Source: Deltaproteobacteria bacterium
Lineage (GTDB): Bacteria > Myxococcota_A > Polyangia > Haliangiales > Haliangiaceae
Direction of reading: 5' to 3'
Length of the DNA stretch: 64,000 nt
Assembly: GCA_020630875.1 (NCBI GenBank)
Contig: JAHDIH010000002.1
Span: 495,332-559,331, forward strand
Positions 44,305-54,422 of the stretch are shown here, piece after piece. The first letter of the stretch is position 1, and every line of letters begins with the position of its first letter. The notes beneath the pieces are model-generated. The model was not told where the DNA came from and ran no database searches. It saw only the letters and a program-made list of their open reading frames with translations. The position numbers and the translations under genes are program-made.

Positions 44305-45446
44305 CAAAATACAATTACGCGCTGCTGCCCGGTGATGGCATAGGACCTGAAGTGATGGCTCAAGCCGTCGTCGCTTTGAAGTACGTTGAGGACAATAGCT
44401 CGCTTAGCTTTTCTTTCCAGGAGATAGCTTGCGGCGGACAGTATTATCAGAGTCATGGCTCTCGAGATTGGCCCGAGGGGGCAGAGGAGCAATGCAAGAA
44501 CGCAGATGCTATTTTGCTCGCAGCGGTAGGGTGGCCGGATCCTAGCGGCAAAGGACCCATTACGATGTCGAATGGCAAGATGGCAGGGTACTCAGCTGTC
44601 ATTGGTAATCGTTTGACCTTGGATTTGTACGCCAATGTTCGTCCAGTAAAACTTCTGCCTGGAGTTAGACATCGAATTAGTGGGGTTGCTTCGCAAGTTT
44701 GGCAACCGAAGAATGTCGACATGGTGATAGTTCGTGAAAATACGGAGGACTTGTATGCCGGAATGGGAGGTACCCTGCGCGTAGGCGGAGAATCTTCTGT
44801 GGCTACAGATACCAGGATTATTACAAGGGTTGCATCGGAGCGGGTGATTCGCAAAGCATTTCAAATTGCGATGCAGCGCGACGGAGCTCCTAAGGATGGC
44901 AAAAGACGCGTCACGTGCATTGTAAAAAATAACGTGATGGAGGGGTGCCGACTTTTTGTTGAAGTTTTTCGTGAAGTTGCCAAGGAGTATCCTGGCGTCG
45001 ATACCGAGCTTTCGATCATTGATGCTTTCACGCAATGGATTATCACGCAGCCCGAGCATTACGACGTTTGCGTTACTACCAACATGTTTGGCGATATTGT
45101 GACCGACTTAGCTTCTGTGTTGCAAGGAGGCATGGGGATGGCAGTGGGGTGCAATGTCGGTGATGAACATGGAATGTTTGAACCCATTCATGGATCGGCG
45201 CCACCACTCGCTGGCAAAAACTCCGCGAATCCAATGGCAATGATTTTGGCGGTAGGTGAGTCGCTGTTGTGGCTCGGAGAAAAGCATGGTGATAGTGAAG
45301 CCAAAAAAGCCGGCAATGCGATCAATAATGCGGTTGCCATCGTTTGTGAAAAAGGACAAACGCTGCCAGCGGACTTAGTTTCTTCAGGACAAGGTGCTTC
45401 CCTTTCAGATGTAGCCTCGGCAATTGTCGCTGAAATCAAATTATAG
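44301..45446 (+). CDS. isocitrate/isopropylmalate dehydrogenase family protein
   Basis: A 381-residue decarboxylating beta-hydroxyacid dehydrogenase. It opens LLPGDGIGPEVM. The substrate region is LYANVRPVKLLPGV and IVRENTEDLYAGMGG, the metal-binding Asp region is NMFGDIVTDLASVLQGGMGMA, and EPIHGSAPPLAGKNSANPMAMILA holds the NAD-binding loop. The pattern fits the tartrate dehydrogenase / 3-isopropylmalate dehydrogenase branch; the exact substrate cannot be fixed. It overlaps the reductase gene by 4 bp. Confidence 0.88.
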   Translation: MTKYNYALLPGDGIGPEVMAQAVVALKYVEDNSSLSFSFQEIACGGQYYQSHGSRDWPEGAEEQCKNADAILLAAVGWPDPSGKGPITMSNGKMAGYSAVIGNRLTLDLYANVRPVKLLPGVRHRISGVASQVWQPKNVDMVIVRENTEDLYAGMGGTLRVGGESSVATDTRIITRVASERVIRKAFQIAMQRDGAPKDGKRRVTCIVKNNVMEGCRLFVEVFREVAKEYPGVDTELSIIDAFTQWIITQPEHYDVCVTTNMFGDIVTDLASVLQGGMGMAVGCNVGDEHGMFEPIHGSAPPLAGKNSANPMAMILAVGESLLWLGEKHGDSEAKKAGNAINNAVAIVCEKGQTLPADLVSSGQGASLSDVASAIVAEIKL

Positions 45447-45884
45447 ATGTTTCCCTACCAAAGTCTCTGGGGGGATGAGGTCGCTACCTCCACGCCTTGG
45501 AAATATAGGCTTACTGCGTATGGCACCGCTGAAAGCACGGGAGAACTCTTGGTTGCGTTTGCAAACGGAAATGTAACCAAAACAAAAGTCGATGAGCACC
45601 TTCGCACTCACGTGGTTCACCAGTATACACTTTTTCCTGTTTGCGAGCCCGTTATGCGATTTCTGTATCCACGTGGTCGAGATGCATTTCCTAATTTTTG
45701 GATGGAAGTCTTCGAAGGCTTGTCTATGGTGGACGAAGTCTCGCTCCCTAGTGATGCAAGGTTGACTCATGCCCTATCTTTTGCCCCTGATGAACTCGAA
45801 TTTGATATGGAGCCTTTTCAGACGCTCATGGCCCATACCTATCATCGTGGCCGACAAATAGAAGAAGCGTTCGGTAACCAATAG
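45447..45884 (+). CDS. hypothetical protein in a dehydrogenase operon
   Basis: A 145-residue soluble protein starting directly after the stop of the dehydrogenase gene (TAGATG). It is rich in aromatic residues (MFPYQSLWGDEVATSTPWKYRLTAY; FPNFWMEVFEGLSM) and probably compact alpha/beta. I recognise no family. The tight spacing means it is co-translated with the PanE-like and IPMDH-like enzymes and may act on the same substrate. Confidence 0.65.
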   Translation: MFPYQSLWGDEVATSTPWKYRLTAYGTAESTGELLVAFANGNVTKTKVDEHLRTHVVHQYTLFPVCEPVMRFLYPRGRDAFPNFWMEVFEGLSMVDEVSLPSDARLTHALSFAPDELEFDMEPFQTLMAHTYHRGRQIEEAFGNQ

Positions 45885-45903
45885 CCGTGTTGGAGATTTT
45901 TGG

Positions 45904-46536
45904 ATGAATGGACTCGGAGTAGCGATTGCTGCGTTGTTTGTCCCCGTACTCCTTTGGGCGGAGAAGAAAGAACGCAGGAAACTAAAGTTGTTCAGCAAAT
46001 CTTTGGCATCGCTGGGCTTCGTAGTCTTTGCTTTGGAACTCAATGCTTGGAGCACTACCTACGGCCTTTCTATCTTGACTGGGTTGGTGTTTGGATTGAT
46101 CGGCGATGTCTGCTTGGCAATTAAGGGGAAGAGCTGGTTTGTTGCCGGGTTGGTATCATTTCTATGCGGACATGCCGTCTATGCCCTGGCATTTCTTGGA
46201 CTCGGTCAGTCTACTACGATGTGGGGAACCATAGCATTGTTGTTTTGTGCAGTGCTGGTGATCTTGTTCTGGGCAAAGCCTCATGCTGGAGCCATGAGCG
46301 TGCCAATTGCTATTTACTCAGTAGTGATTGCGGCAATGATTTATACTGCTGTTAGCGCGACCTTCTCGGGAGCTACTGTCCTAGTGGCAGCTGGTGCGAT
46401 AATATTTGCTATTTCTGATCTCGCGGTACTTCGGGAACGTTTCATTCGTAAACAGTACGTCAACAAACTCGTTGGTCTTCCACTTTACTATCTAGCTCAG
46501 CTCTTAATCGCTGCCAGTCTTGCTTGGGTCGTATAA
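45904..46536 (+). CDS. YhhN/TMEM86 family membrane protein (lysoplasmalogenase-like)
   Basis: A 210-residue protein with about eight short membrane helices. The family pattern is present: FGLIGDVCLAI, FVAGLVSFLCGHAVYALAFL, and GAIIFAISDLAVLRERF with conserved Asp residues. TMEM86 proteins hydrolyse the vinyl-ether bond of lysoplasmalogens; bacterial members are presumed to do the same. GGAG lies before the ATG. It follows the operon by 19 bp. Confidence 0.85.
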   Translation: MNGLGVAIAALFVPVLLWAEKKERRKLKLFSKSLASLGFVVFALELNAWSTTYGLSILTGLVFGLIGDVCLAIKGKSWFVAGLVSFLCGHAVYALAFLGLGQSTTMWGTIALLFCAVLVILFWAKPHAGAMSVPIAIYSVVIAAMIYTAVSATFSGATVLVAAGAIIFAISDLAVLRERFIRKQYVNKLVGLPLYYLAQLLIAASLAWVV

Positions 46537-46635
46537 CAAACGCGGGATAAGGCAAGATGACAGCACTTACTCGGTGAAGACCATTAAGTCGCAAGAAGTG
46601 CTGGTAGCACCGTTCATTCGCTTGTAAAAGAACCC

Positions 46636-48315
46636 ATGGCTCAGCAATACATTTTTGTTATGAAGGAACTGCGAAAAGTAGTTCCACCAAAGAGAGTCCT
46701 TCTCGACAACATCCACCTCTCGTTTTACCCCGGCGCCAAGATCGGAGTTCTCGGTAGCAATGGTTCAGGGAAGAGTACCTTGATGAAAATTATGGCTGGA
46801 GTCGATAAAGACTTTGACGGTGAAGCGTGGGCGGCAGAGGGCACAAAAATCGGGTACCTTGCGCAAGAACCAGACCTCGACGAGACGCTCGACGTTCGGG
46901 GAAATGTCGAGCTTGCGGTAAAAGAACTCAGAGAACTGCTAAACCGCTTTGACGAACTAAATATGAAGCTCGGCGAAGAAATGTCTGATGCTGAGATGGA
47001 AAAGGTCATGGACGAACATGGCAAAGTACAAGATAAAATCGAAGCAGCCAATGCTTGGGAAATTGATCGCACCGTTGAGATCGCTATGGCAGCTTTGAGG
47101 TGTCCGCCAGCAGAAGCAAAAGTACATACCCTTTCTGGAGGAGAAAAGCGTAGAGTTGCGTTGTGCAAAGTACTGCTCTCGAAACCAGACCTACTCTTAC
47201 TCGATGAGCCAACGAACCATTTGGATGCTGAAAGTGTGGCTTGGCTTGAACACCATCTGGAATCGTTTCCAGGAACCATTGTAGCGGTTACTCACGACAG
47301 GTACTTCCTTGATAACGTAGCACAATGGATTTTGGAACTAGACCGAGGGTCCGGGCATCCTTTTGAAGGTAATTACACTTCTTGGCTAGAGCAAAAACAA
47401 AAGCGTTTGGATCAAGAAGACAAGAAACAAGACGCAAGGCAAAAACACATTGCTAAAGAACTCGAGTGGGTACGGTCTTCGCAGAAAGCGAAACAGACCA
47501 AAAGCAAAGCGCGTCTTGCAAGATACGAAGAAATGGTTGCAGAGGCGGAGAAGGCTAAGGTTGATCCGGCTGTTGATATTGTGATTCCACCGGGGCCGAG
47601 GCTCGGTGATAATGTGGTAATCGCCAAGAATATCAACAAAGGATTTGGTGATCGATTACTGATCAAAGACTTGAGTTTCAAACTTCCTCGAGGCGGGATC
47701 GTGGGAATTATTGGAGCCAACGGGGTAGGTAAATCGACGTTGTTCCGGATGATCGTTGGGACCGAGAAACCTGACTCGGGAAGTATGATTGTAGGTGACT
47801 CTGTAAAGATTGCCTACGTTGATCAATCCAGGGCTACGCTTGATCCTAAACATAATGTTTGGGAGGCGATTTCCGAGGGGATTGAAGTGTTAGACATGGG
47901 AGGACGTGACGTCAACTCGCGAGCTTACGTCTCAAGCTTTAACTTCAAGGGACAAGACCAACAAAAGAAAGTGGGAACCCTTTCAGGTGGAGAGCGTAAC
48001 CGCGTGCACCTAGCGCGAACCATCAAGACCGGTGGTAATCTGTTGCTGTTAGATGAGCCTACTAACGATCTGGATATGAAAACTCTGCAAGCGTTAGAAG
48101 CAGGCGTAGTAAACTACCCAGGATGCGCCGTGATTATCTCCCATGATCGTTGGTTTTTGGATCGCGTGGCTACCCACATCATGGCTTTCGAAGGAGACAG
48201 TCATGTGGAATGGTTTGCCGGCTCTTACAGTGACTACGAAGCGGACCGCCGACGAAGGTTCGGCGATGATGCCATGGTGCCTAAGCGAGTTAAGTATCAA
48301 ACTCTGACGCGTTAG
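46636..48315 (+). CDS. ettA: energy-dependent translational throttle protein EttA
   Basis: A 559-residue ABC-F ATPase. Two nucleotide-binding domains carry [10 protein letters not shown] and [10 protein letters not shown] (Walker A), [11 protein letters not shown] and [11 protein letters not shown] (signatures), and [16 protein letters not shown] and [16 protein letters not shown] (Walker B). The N-terminus [26 protein letters not shown] and the arm and linker lengths match EttA specifically. It binds the ribosomal E site and gates the first peptide bond according to ATP level. Its stop overlaps the convergent EEP gene by 4 bp. Confidence 0.96.
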   Translation: MAQQYIFVMKELRKVVPPKRVLLDNIHLSFYPGAKIGVLGSNGSGKSTLMKIMAGVDKDFDGEAWAAEGTKIGYLAQEPDLDETLDVRGNVELAVKELRELLNRFDELNMKLGEEMSDAEMEKVMDEHGKVQDKIEAANAWEIDRTVEIAMAALRCPPAEAKVHTLSGGEKRRVALCKVLLSKPDLLLLDEPTNHLDAESVAWLEHHLESFPGTIVAVTHDRYFLDNVAQWILELDRGSGHPFEGNYTSWLEQKQKRLDQEDKKQDARQKHIAKELEWVRSSQKAKQTKSKARLARYEEMVAEAEKAKVDPAVDIVIPPGPRLGDNVVIAKNINKGFGDRLLIKDLSFKLPRGGIVGIIGANGVGKSTLFRMIVGTEKPDSGSMIVGDSVKIAYVDQSRATLDPKHNVWEAISEGIEVLDMGGRDVNSRAYVSSFNFKGQDQQKKVGTLSGGERNRVHLARTIKTGGNLLLLDEPTNDLDMKTLQALEAGVVNYPGCAVIISHDRWFLDRVATHIMAFEGDSHVEWFAGSYSDYEADRRRRFGDDAMVPKRVKYQTLTR

Positions 48316-49025
48316 AGCTTGTAAAAATCTGCGACCAACGGCAAGTGGTCTGAGGCGTTTCGCTCGTTTTTCAAATCTGGAACGTAGTGGCTGCTCGGCT
48401 TTAGGCTACCTCGAAAGAATAGCCCATCGAGTGGTCGCAATGGGGAGAACGCAGGAAAGGTCTCCGTAGGTTGTCCGCCATCGAAAAGTAAGTCACTAGA
48501 CAGAATCGTGCGAACGTTTCCCCACACATCGTTTAAGTCTCCGCCCAGAATCAAATTTTCGTCTAGGTGGAGACTTTGATGGGGGAGATTTTGCATTAAG
48601 CGATCAATTTGCATTTTTCGCTCTATACTTGCCAATCCCAAATGACAGTTTAACAGGCGTATCATTCCGAAGTCGGGTACATCGACGGTTACCTCGAGGC
48701 AGCTTCTATTTTTCTTCGGTGCGATAGTTAGGTTGATGTTCCTTGAGGATTGAATCGGAAATTTTGAAAACGTCGCGTTACCATATTCTCCACCACCCCG
48801 GACGTCTACGTTGCCATACCAGACGTGGCTCATTTTTAGAGCCTCTGCAATGAGCTCCGCTTGGTTGTCGCGGTTCGATCTTTTAGCTTGGTTGTCTACC
48901 TCTTGTAAAAAAACGAAGTCGGCGTTGAGGAGTTTGAGTACGTTGATAATCCGCTGCAGCTTGTAAGTCCGGTCTAACCCCCCGATCCCTTTATGAATGT
49001 TATACGTTAGAATCCGTAACTTCAC
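48312..49025 (-). CDS. endonuclease/exonuclease/phosphatase (EEP) family protein
   Basis: A 237-residue metal-dependent hydrolase. Motifs in order: [48 protein letters not shown] and the final [10 protein letters not shown] (catalytic His). It cleaves a phosphodiester or phosphomonoester; the substrate could be nucleic acid, phosphoinositide-like or lipid. No signal peptide. GTG 49025 has TATACT exactly 6 nt upstream and removes a poor leader (MEYTVE), so I prefer it over 49043. Confidence 0.85.
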   Translation of the reverse strand: MKLRILTYNIHKGIGGLDRTYKLQRIINVLKLLNADFVFLQEVDNQAKRSNRDNQAELIAEALKMSHVWYGNVDVRGGGEYGNATFSKFPIQSSRNINLTIAPKKNRSCLEVTVDVPDFGMIRLLNCHLGLASIERKMQIDRLMQNLPHQSLHLDENLILGGDLNDVWGNVRTILSSDLLFDGGQPTETFPAFSPLRPLDGLFFRGSLKPSSHYVPDLKNERNASDHLPLVADFYKL

Positions 49026-49106
49026 TTCTACAGTATACTCCATTTAGTGATACATTTTAACGGATGGTACGTTGCGAGTCCCCTCTTCAGCGATTACCTT
49101 TCGCCA

Positions 49107-50444
49107 ATGCGATACATTATTGTACTGGGAATGGTGCTCTGCGGGTTTACAGCCGCCTCGGCGGATAAAGCACCGAACATCAAGTTTGAAAAGTATAAGC
49201 TGGATAATGGTTTAGAAGTTATCTTGCATCAGGACAAGAAGGTACCGATTGTTGCGGTAAGCGTTTGGTACCATGTCGGGTCAGGAAATGAGGTCCCAGG
49301 CAGAAGCGGATTTGCGCACCTGTTTGAGCACATGCTGTTCCAAGGATCCAAGCACGTAGGTGAAGATAAACATTTCTCTACTCTGAAAAAAATAGGCTCG
49401 AGTTATGTGAACGGTACGACCAATACAAACCGAACCAACTACTTTGAGGTAGTACCATCAAACCAACTCGAAGCAGCATTGTGGCTCGAAAGCGATCGGA
49501 TGGGGTATCTGCTTCCGGTACTAACCAACAAGAGCTTTCGCAACCAGGTTGACGTGGTACGAAATGAAAGACGTCAAAGAATCGACAATGTTCCCTACGG
49601 ACCAAGTTACTTAAAGATGTCGGAGTTGCTCTATCCTGAAAATCATCCTTACCGTTTCAGCGTCATTGGAAAGCACGAAGACCTAGAATCAGCGAAGCTT
49701 GATGACGTCGTTAATTTTTACAAGCGTTGGTACGTACCAGCTAACGCTACACTTACCATCTCAGGTGATTTTGAAACTGCTACTGCGAAGAAACTCGTAG
49801 ACAAATGGTTCGCTACCTTTCCTAAGTCAGTGAAGCCTAAAGTGGTGGCGCCGAAGATGCCGGTTATCAAATCAAAGAGCTCGGTCGTGCCTGATAAATA
49901 CGCAAAACTTACAATGATGGAATACGCCTGGCACAGCCCCGCATTCTTTCAGCCTGGCGATGCAGACTTAGACGTATTGTCTCAAGTTCTCGGTCGACAG
50001 GGAACTGGTCGCTTGTTCAAGCGATTGGTACTGAAGGAGCAATTGGCACAGCGCGTTTCTGTATCGCAACAATCCTCTCAGCATTCATCTGTGTTCAAAG
50101 TATCAGTGCAACTTAAGCCCAATGCTCGAGTTGAAAAAGTACGGAAGATCGTTGACGAAGAGATTGCCGCGGTTTTGAAAAACGGCGTTTCTACAGCGGA
50201 ATTAAACCGAGCCAAAGTATCATTAGAAAGTTCTTACATTTGGGGATTGGAAGGACTCATGGCGCGAGGTGAAACGCTGCAACGATACAATCACTACACG
50301 TCTGATCCTGGCTATATCGCTAAGGACTTAGGCCGTTACAAGGCTGTTACTAGTGACTCGATGAAGCAGATCGGGAAAAAATATTTGAGAAGTGACAGGC
50401 AAGTCACCTTAATCACCGTTCCAAAAACTGGAGAATCGAAATGA
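49107..50444 (+). CDS. M16 zinc peptidase, catalytic partner
   Basis: A 445-residue secreted peptidase with signal MRYIIVLGMVLCGFTAASA. The inverted zinc motif HLFEH (residues 71-75) and the downstream Glu in VVRNERRQRIDN identify an active M16 family domain. A second, inactive half follows, as in processing peptidases. It likely forms a heterodimer with the product of the next gene, which overlaps by ATGA. ATG 49107 is chosen for the signal peptide, and TACCTT ends exactly 6 nt before it. Confidence 0.9.
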   Translation: MRYIIVLGMVLCGFTAASADKAPNIKFEKYKLDNGLEVILHQDKKVPIVAVSVWYHVGSGNEVPGRSGFAHLFEHMLFQGSKHVGEDKHFSTLKKIGSSYVNGTTNTNRTNYFEVVPSNQLEAALWLESDRMGYLLPVLTNKSFRNQVDVVRNERRQRIDNVPYGPSYLKMSELLYPENHPYRFSVIGKHEDLESAKLDDVVNFYKRWYVPANATLTISGDFETATAKKLVDKWFATFPKSVKPKVVAPKMPVIKSKSSVVPDKYAKLTMMEYAWHSPAFFQPGDADLDVLSQVLGRQGTGRLFKRLVLKEQLAQRVSVSQQSSQHSSVFKVSVQLKPNARVEKVRKIVDEEIAAVLKNGVSTAELNRAKVSLESSYIWGLEGLMARGETLQRYNHYTSDPGYIAKDLGRYKAVTSDSMKQIGKKYLRSDRQVTLITVPKTGESK

Positions 50445-52072
50445 AATATTTAGCAATTATTACTCTAGGGATCACTGCAGCTTGTGGTGGAAAAAACAAA
50501 AAGGTGGAAGAGCCTACGCAACATCCTCCTCATAAAGGTGAAGTGAATAACGAAAAGGCAGGAGTGGAGAGCTCTGGGAAGTGGATTAACGCCACACCTC
50601 CACCAGTGCAAGAACTTACCTTTCCCCAGTCTGAGACGTTTAGGGCAAAGCAACCTGAAGGCGGAAGCCCACGAAGTTTTGGACTTCCGGGAATCAGACA
50701 AGGAAAACTAAAGAACGGCATCCAGGTCTATCTTGTCGAAGATCACTCGTTGCCAACGGTAACAGCTACGCTAGGTTTTGATGGTGGCAATCTTTCCGAC
50801 GCGAAAGGAAAAGAAGGTCAGAGCGGCGTATGTATGGATCTACTTACAGAGGGAAGTAAGACCCTAGACAAAACCAAGCTAGAAGAAGCGAAAGCAGACA
50901 TCGGCTCTGGGATTTATTCTTTCTCTGGTTCGGATGCTCATGGCCTTCAACTTCGTGCCCTCTCGAAGAACCTCAAACCAACGGTAGCTTTGGTCGGAGA
51001 TATTCTTGCAAACCCTGGTTTGCGAGAAACAGATTTCATGAGGATCAAAAACAGAGAGATTCAGTCGCTAACACAAAGCAAGTCGGACCCAAGTGCGGCG
51101 TCTTCTCGAGTAGCTAAGGTAGTGCTGCATGGTGCGAAAAGTCCACAAGGACGCCTTAAAACCGAAGCATCGCTGGGGTCACTTACGGTTGACGATTGCA
51201 AAGCTTACGTCGCAAAGAACGTGAAGCCTTCCGGTGCGAAACTTTTCATTGTTGGTGACATCACCATGGATGAAGTCAAAGCGAACTTTGGTTCCTTACA
51301 AGGTTGGAGTGGTAAAGCCCCCAGAGCCGTTCGAATCAAAAAACAAAAAGGAATGAAGGGAAGACTTTTTGTTGTAAACAAAAAGGGCGCTGCACAGTCG
51401 GCAATTCGTATCTTCCACTATGGGCCTTCTCGGAAAGCGTCTGATTATTTTGACACCTTCATCATGTCGGGAGGACTTGGTCGCGGTTTCGCAAGTCGAA
51501 TCAACATGAATCTTCGCGAAGATAAAGGGTATGCTTACGGTGCCAGAGGATCTTTCAGCTACAATAATTCCTTTGGGGTGTTCAATGCTGGTTCTTCTGT
51601 AAGGACGGACTCAACCTATCAGGCACTAAAAGAAATTTTCTATGAAATTGAAGCCTTTAAGTCACGGAAAAAACCTATGACTAGCGACGAGTTAGAGCGA
51701 GAAAAAAAGGGCGCCATTTTGGCTCTTCCCGCCAGCTTTGCTACGGCAAGGGACGCGCTGGGACAATACCAAAGTCTGGTATATTACGGTCTGCCGCTTT
51801 CCTACTACAACAGTTACGTCAACAGAATAAAGAAGGTCACACTAAAGAGTGCTCGTCGTTCCAGCCGCCATGTGAATCCTAGCATTGCTAAGGTCGTAGT
51901 GGTTGGTGATATGGAAGCACCTGTCATCCACCGTAATGACGGGAAAGATGTTCCTCTACTTGATAAAGCCGGTAAGCCGATGTCTATGCGACAAGCGTTA
52001 ACTCAGTTTGCCGCGGAGCGAAAGCTTGGTTCCATCGTAGAACTTGATGAAGACGGGAACGTTAAGAAGTAG
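50441..52072 (+). CDS. M16-family inactive partner, lipoprotein
   Basis: A 543-residue lipoprotein (MKYLAIITLGITAAC, Cys15) with two M16-like domains. Where the catalytic partner has HxxEH, this protein reads GVCMDLLTEGS, so it lacks zinc ligands. The C-terminal domain has the Arg/Tyr loop 'GRGFASRINMNLREDKGYAYGARGSF' used by non-catalytic subunits to grip peptide substrates. It probably anchors the pair to the membrane. A strong terminator follows. Confidence 0.88.
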   Translation: MKYLAIITLGITAACGGKNKKVEEPTQHPPHKGEVNNEKAGVESSGKWINATPPPVQELTFPQSETFRAKQPEGGSPRSFGLPGIRQGKLKNGIQVYLVEDHSLPTVTATLGFDGGNLSDAKGKEGQSGVCMDLLTEGSKTLDKTKLEEAKADIGSGIYSFSGSDAHGLQLRALSKNLKPTVALVGDILANPGLRETDFMRIKNREIQSLTQSKSDPSAASSRVAKVVLHGAKSPQGRLKTEASLGSLTVDDCKAYVAKNVKPSGAKLFIVGDITMDEVKANFGSLQGWSGKAPRAVRIKKQKGMKGRLFVVNKKGAAQSAIRIFHYGPSRKASDYFDTFIMSGGLGRGFASRINMNLREDKGYAYGARGSFSYNNSFGVFNAGSSVRTDSTYQALKEIFYEIEAFKSRKKPMTSDELEREKKGAILALPASFATARDALGQYQSLVYYGLPLSYYNSYVNRIKKVTLKSARRSSRHVNPSIAKVVVVGDMEAPVIHRNDGKDVPLLDKAGKPMSMRQALTQFAAERKLGSIVELDEDGNVKK

Positions 52073-52095
52073 CGATATCTTAGACTTTTCGAAAA

Positions 52096-52127
52096 GGTGG
52101 ACGTCGTTGATGGCGTCCACTTTTTTT
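52096..52127 (+). terminator. rho-independent terminator of the M16 operon
   Basis: GTGGACG (52097-52103) pairs with CGTCCAC (52114-52120) across a 10-nt loop and is followed at once by seven T residues (52121-52127). It lies 25 nt after the stop of the M16 partner gene. Confidence 0.9.
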
Positions 52128-52182
52128 GAGAAAAGGGAAAAGTGTCCTTGTTCCAAAGATGGTGGGCGGTTAAGTCACCACA

Positions 52183-52854
52183 GTGACAATACTCTACCTA
52201 TTCGATATTGATGGCACGATTCTACGCTCTGGAGGGGCAGGGAACAGAGGCCTAAATCAAGTGTTCAAGCAGAAGTTTGGAGTGAGTGACGCCATGACCG
52301 GCTACATGGCTGGCGGAAAGACAGATCCCCTAATTGTGAATGAATTAGTGCAGCGGCATTTAGATCGTGATGCTACCGCCCTGGAAATCCAGGAGGTAAT
52401 CGCGGCTTATCTACCACTTCTCAAAATAGAACTGGCTAACTCACCCGAATTCAAAATTATGGACTGGGCTATTGAATGCATCGATTGGCTAGAGAAGAGA
52501 GACGATGCGTTTCTTTGTTTGGCAACTGGAAACATGCGTCAAGCTGCAAAACATAAGTTAGACGTTATTTCACTATGGCGTAAATTTGCTGATGGCGGTT
52601 TTGCCGATGACAGTGGCGACCGTAGAGAACTGGTAAAAGCGGGAAAAGCAAGAGGCTTAGCTTTGTTTCCCGACTGTCGTCAGACCGTTATTGTGGGAGA
52701 CACGCCACGGGACATAGATGCAGCGAGAGCTGCGGATAGTCTGGTTATTGCTGTAACTACAGGCTCATTTACCAGAGACGAACTGCTCAGTGCCGATTAC
52801 GTCATCGACTCTCTTCGAGAGTTACCAGAAATTCATCGTGCTCTAGTGGGATAG
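52183..52854 (+). CDS. HAD-superfamily hydrolase (phosphoglycolate-phosphatase-like)
   Basis: A 223-residue phosphatase of HAD subfamily I. Motif I is LFDIDGTIL, motif II is ATGNM (serine/threonine position Thr), motif III is the Lys in KAGKARGLALFPDCR, and motif IV is VIVGDTPRDIDAARAAD. A helical cap (about 15-95) lies between motifs I and II. The substrate is a small phosphorylated metabolite, unknown. GTG start; TAAGTC ends 6 nt upstream. Confidence 0.88.
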   Translation: MTILYLFDIDGTILRSGGAGNRGLNQVFKQKFGVSDAMTGYMAGGKTDPLIVNELVQRHLDRDATALEIQEVIAAYLPLLKIELANSPEFKIMDWAIECIDWLEKRDDAFLCLATGNMRQAAKHKLDVISLWRKFADGGFADDSGDRRELVKAGKARGLALFPDCRQTVIVGDTPRDIDAARAADSLVIAVTTGSFTRDELLSADYVIDSLRELPEIHRALVG

Positions 52855-52886
52855 GAAATACAAAATAGATCTGCTAGCTTCGAGAA

Positions 52887-54419
52887 ATGGCGGAGCGGCT
52901 CAAAACTACGAAGGGGACCGTAAGCCGCGGAATGGCCTGGATCGGTTTGGGGGCGTCCTTCGTGGCCTTACTAGACATCCTCACATATTTTATTTTTGCT
53001 GTCGTCATTGGCTGGGAAGGTCTAGGAACCATCGTCGCCGTTGGTGCGGTTTTCCCTGCTTTAAATAAGGCCACTGAGCTTGGTTTGATCGCCGCTATTG
53101 TAAACAAAGATGATCATACTCCAGAAAAAGTAGCGACTATATTTTGGATCAACGTCATTACTTCAGTGGTTTTAGGACTCTTACTTTCTTTTGTGTTTGC
53201 ACCATTAATCGTTTCGTTTCTCAACCGCAATGGTGACTTTCAAGATCTAGAAGCGGTGCGGTGGATGATTAGCATCTACTCTCTCAAGCTAATATGGCAA
53301 AACGTTTACTACATTCCTTGGGCCTTCTTAAAACGCAAAGGGGAGTTCAAGAAAATGGCGGTCATCCGGATGCTTTCCAATCTTGCCGAAACGGGTACTA
53401 AGATCGGGCTTGTTTTCTGGGGCGCGGGGGCATGGTCGTACGTGCTTGGCCTCTTGGCTGGTTCTTTCGTCTGGGGAATCGCAACGCAATTTTTCCGCCC
53501 TTGGCTTCCCAAGTTCGTATTCAATTTTGGCGAAGCCAAAGACTGGATGATGTATGGGCTGCGCACGTCAGCCAGCCGGATTGTTTTTCATTTGTACGTA
53601 AACTTGGACAAAATATTTGTAGGCAGTGCCTTTGGAGAAGCGGCAGCCGGTGTCTATGGTTTGGCGTTTCATATTGTACTTACGCCGACAGCTTTTGTTA
53701 GTGGTGTTACGGTAGACGTTGCGTTTCCGCTCTTCAGTTCTTTGCAGAAAAATATCTCAGAGTTACGTGAAAAATTTGTGTTTTTCGTCAGGAACAATCT
53801 CATCATCGTTTTGGCTTTTTTGGCGGTAATCGTCGCAGTAAGCGAAGATGCTTTTGCGCTTACAGAGCACGGTAAACAGGGAATGTACCTGCTTCGGATT
53901 CTTGTTTGTGTTAGTGCACTAAGAGCAATGAGCTACATCATTATTCCGTTGCTCGACGGGGTAGGAAAGCCGCAATTAACGCTTCGCTATATGCTAGTTG
54001 CTGCGGCTGGAGTATGGGGGGCCTTATTGGCTTGCTCCTATTTGTTTGCTGAGTGGGGCTCTATCTCCGTTGCTGTTGGTTGGGCGCTAGGATACCCTAT
54101 CGCCTTCGCCGTACTCCTTTGGATGGGACTCCGGGAAGTGAATATGACCGCAAGAGAGTTTTGGAAACGGACTCGCAACATTTCATTTATTGCTGTAATT
54201 GCTGCGTTAGCCGGGCTTGCTTGTACCTATGGCTTAGGAGTTGCTTTACCTCATGCGCACGATGTCATTAACTCATTGCTTGGAGCGTCGCTCTACAGTC
54301 TCCCCGCAATCCGCTTGCTATTGTCTGCAATAGTCACCATCGCGATATTCTTCTATCTTCTAATGAAGGTGGAAGGCATAACACCGGTGTCCGCGCTGAA
54401 AACCCTCAAAGCGAAGTAA
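52887..54419 (+). CDS. polysaccharide/oligosaccharide flippase (Wzx/MOP superfamily)
   Basis: A 510-residue protein with 13-14 predicted membrane helices. The N-terminal 'GMAWIGLGASFVALLDILTYFIFAVVIGWEGLGTIVAVGAVFPALNKATELGLIAAIV' is characteristic of lipid-linked oligosaccharide flippases. It would move an undecaprenyl-linked sugar or capsule precursor across the inner membrane. No glycosyltransferase lies nearby, so the sugar pathway is encoded elsewhere. TAGCTT ends exactly 6 nt before ATG. Confidence 0.87.
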   Translation: MAERLKTTKGTVSRGMAWIGLGASFVALLDILTYFIFAVVIGWEGLGTIVAVGAVFPALNKATELGLIAAIVNKDDHTPEKVATIFWINVITSVVLGLLLSFVFAPLIVSFLNRNGDFQDLEAVRWMISIYSLKLIWQNVYYIPWAFLKRKGEFKKMAVIRMLSNLAETGTKIGLVFWGAGAWSYVLGLLAGSFVWGIATQFFRPWLPKFVFNFGEAKDWMMYGLRTSASRIVFHLYVNLDKIFVGSAFGEAAAGVYGLAFHIVLTPTAFVSGVTVDVAFPLFSSLQKNISELREKFVFFVRNNLIIVLAFLAVIVAVSEDAFALTEHGKQGMYLLRILVCVSALRAMSYIIIPLLDGVGKPQLTLRYMLVAAAGVWGALLACSYLFAEWGSISVAVGWALGYPIAFAVLLWMGLREVNMTAREFWKRTRNISFIAVIAALAGLACTYGLGVALPHAHDVINSLLGASLYSLPAIRLLLSAIVTIAIFFYLLMKVEGITPVSALKTLKAK

Positions 54420-54422
54420 TAT

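Noticed and set aside
46537-46635. tRNA or small RNA gene in the gap before ettA
   Set aside because: No cloverleaf, TTCGA T-loop or CCA end can be drawn; no tRNA was found in any other gap either.
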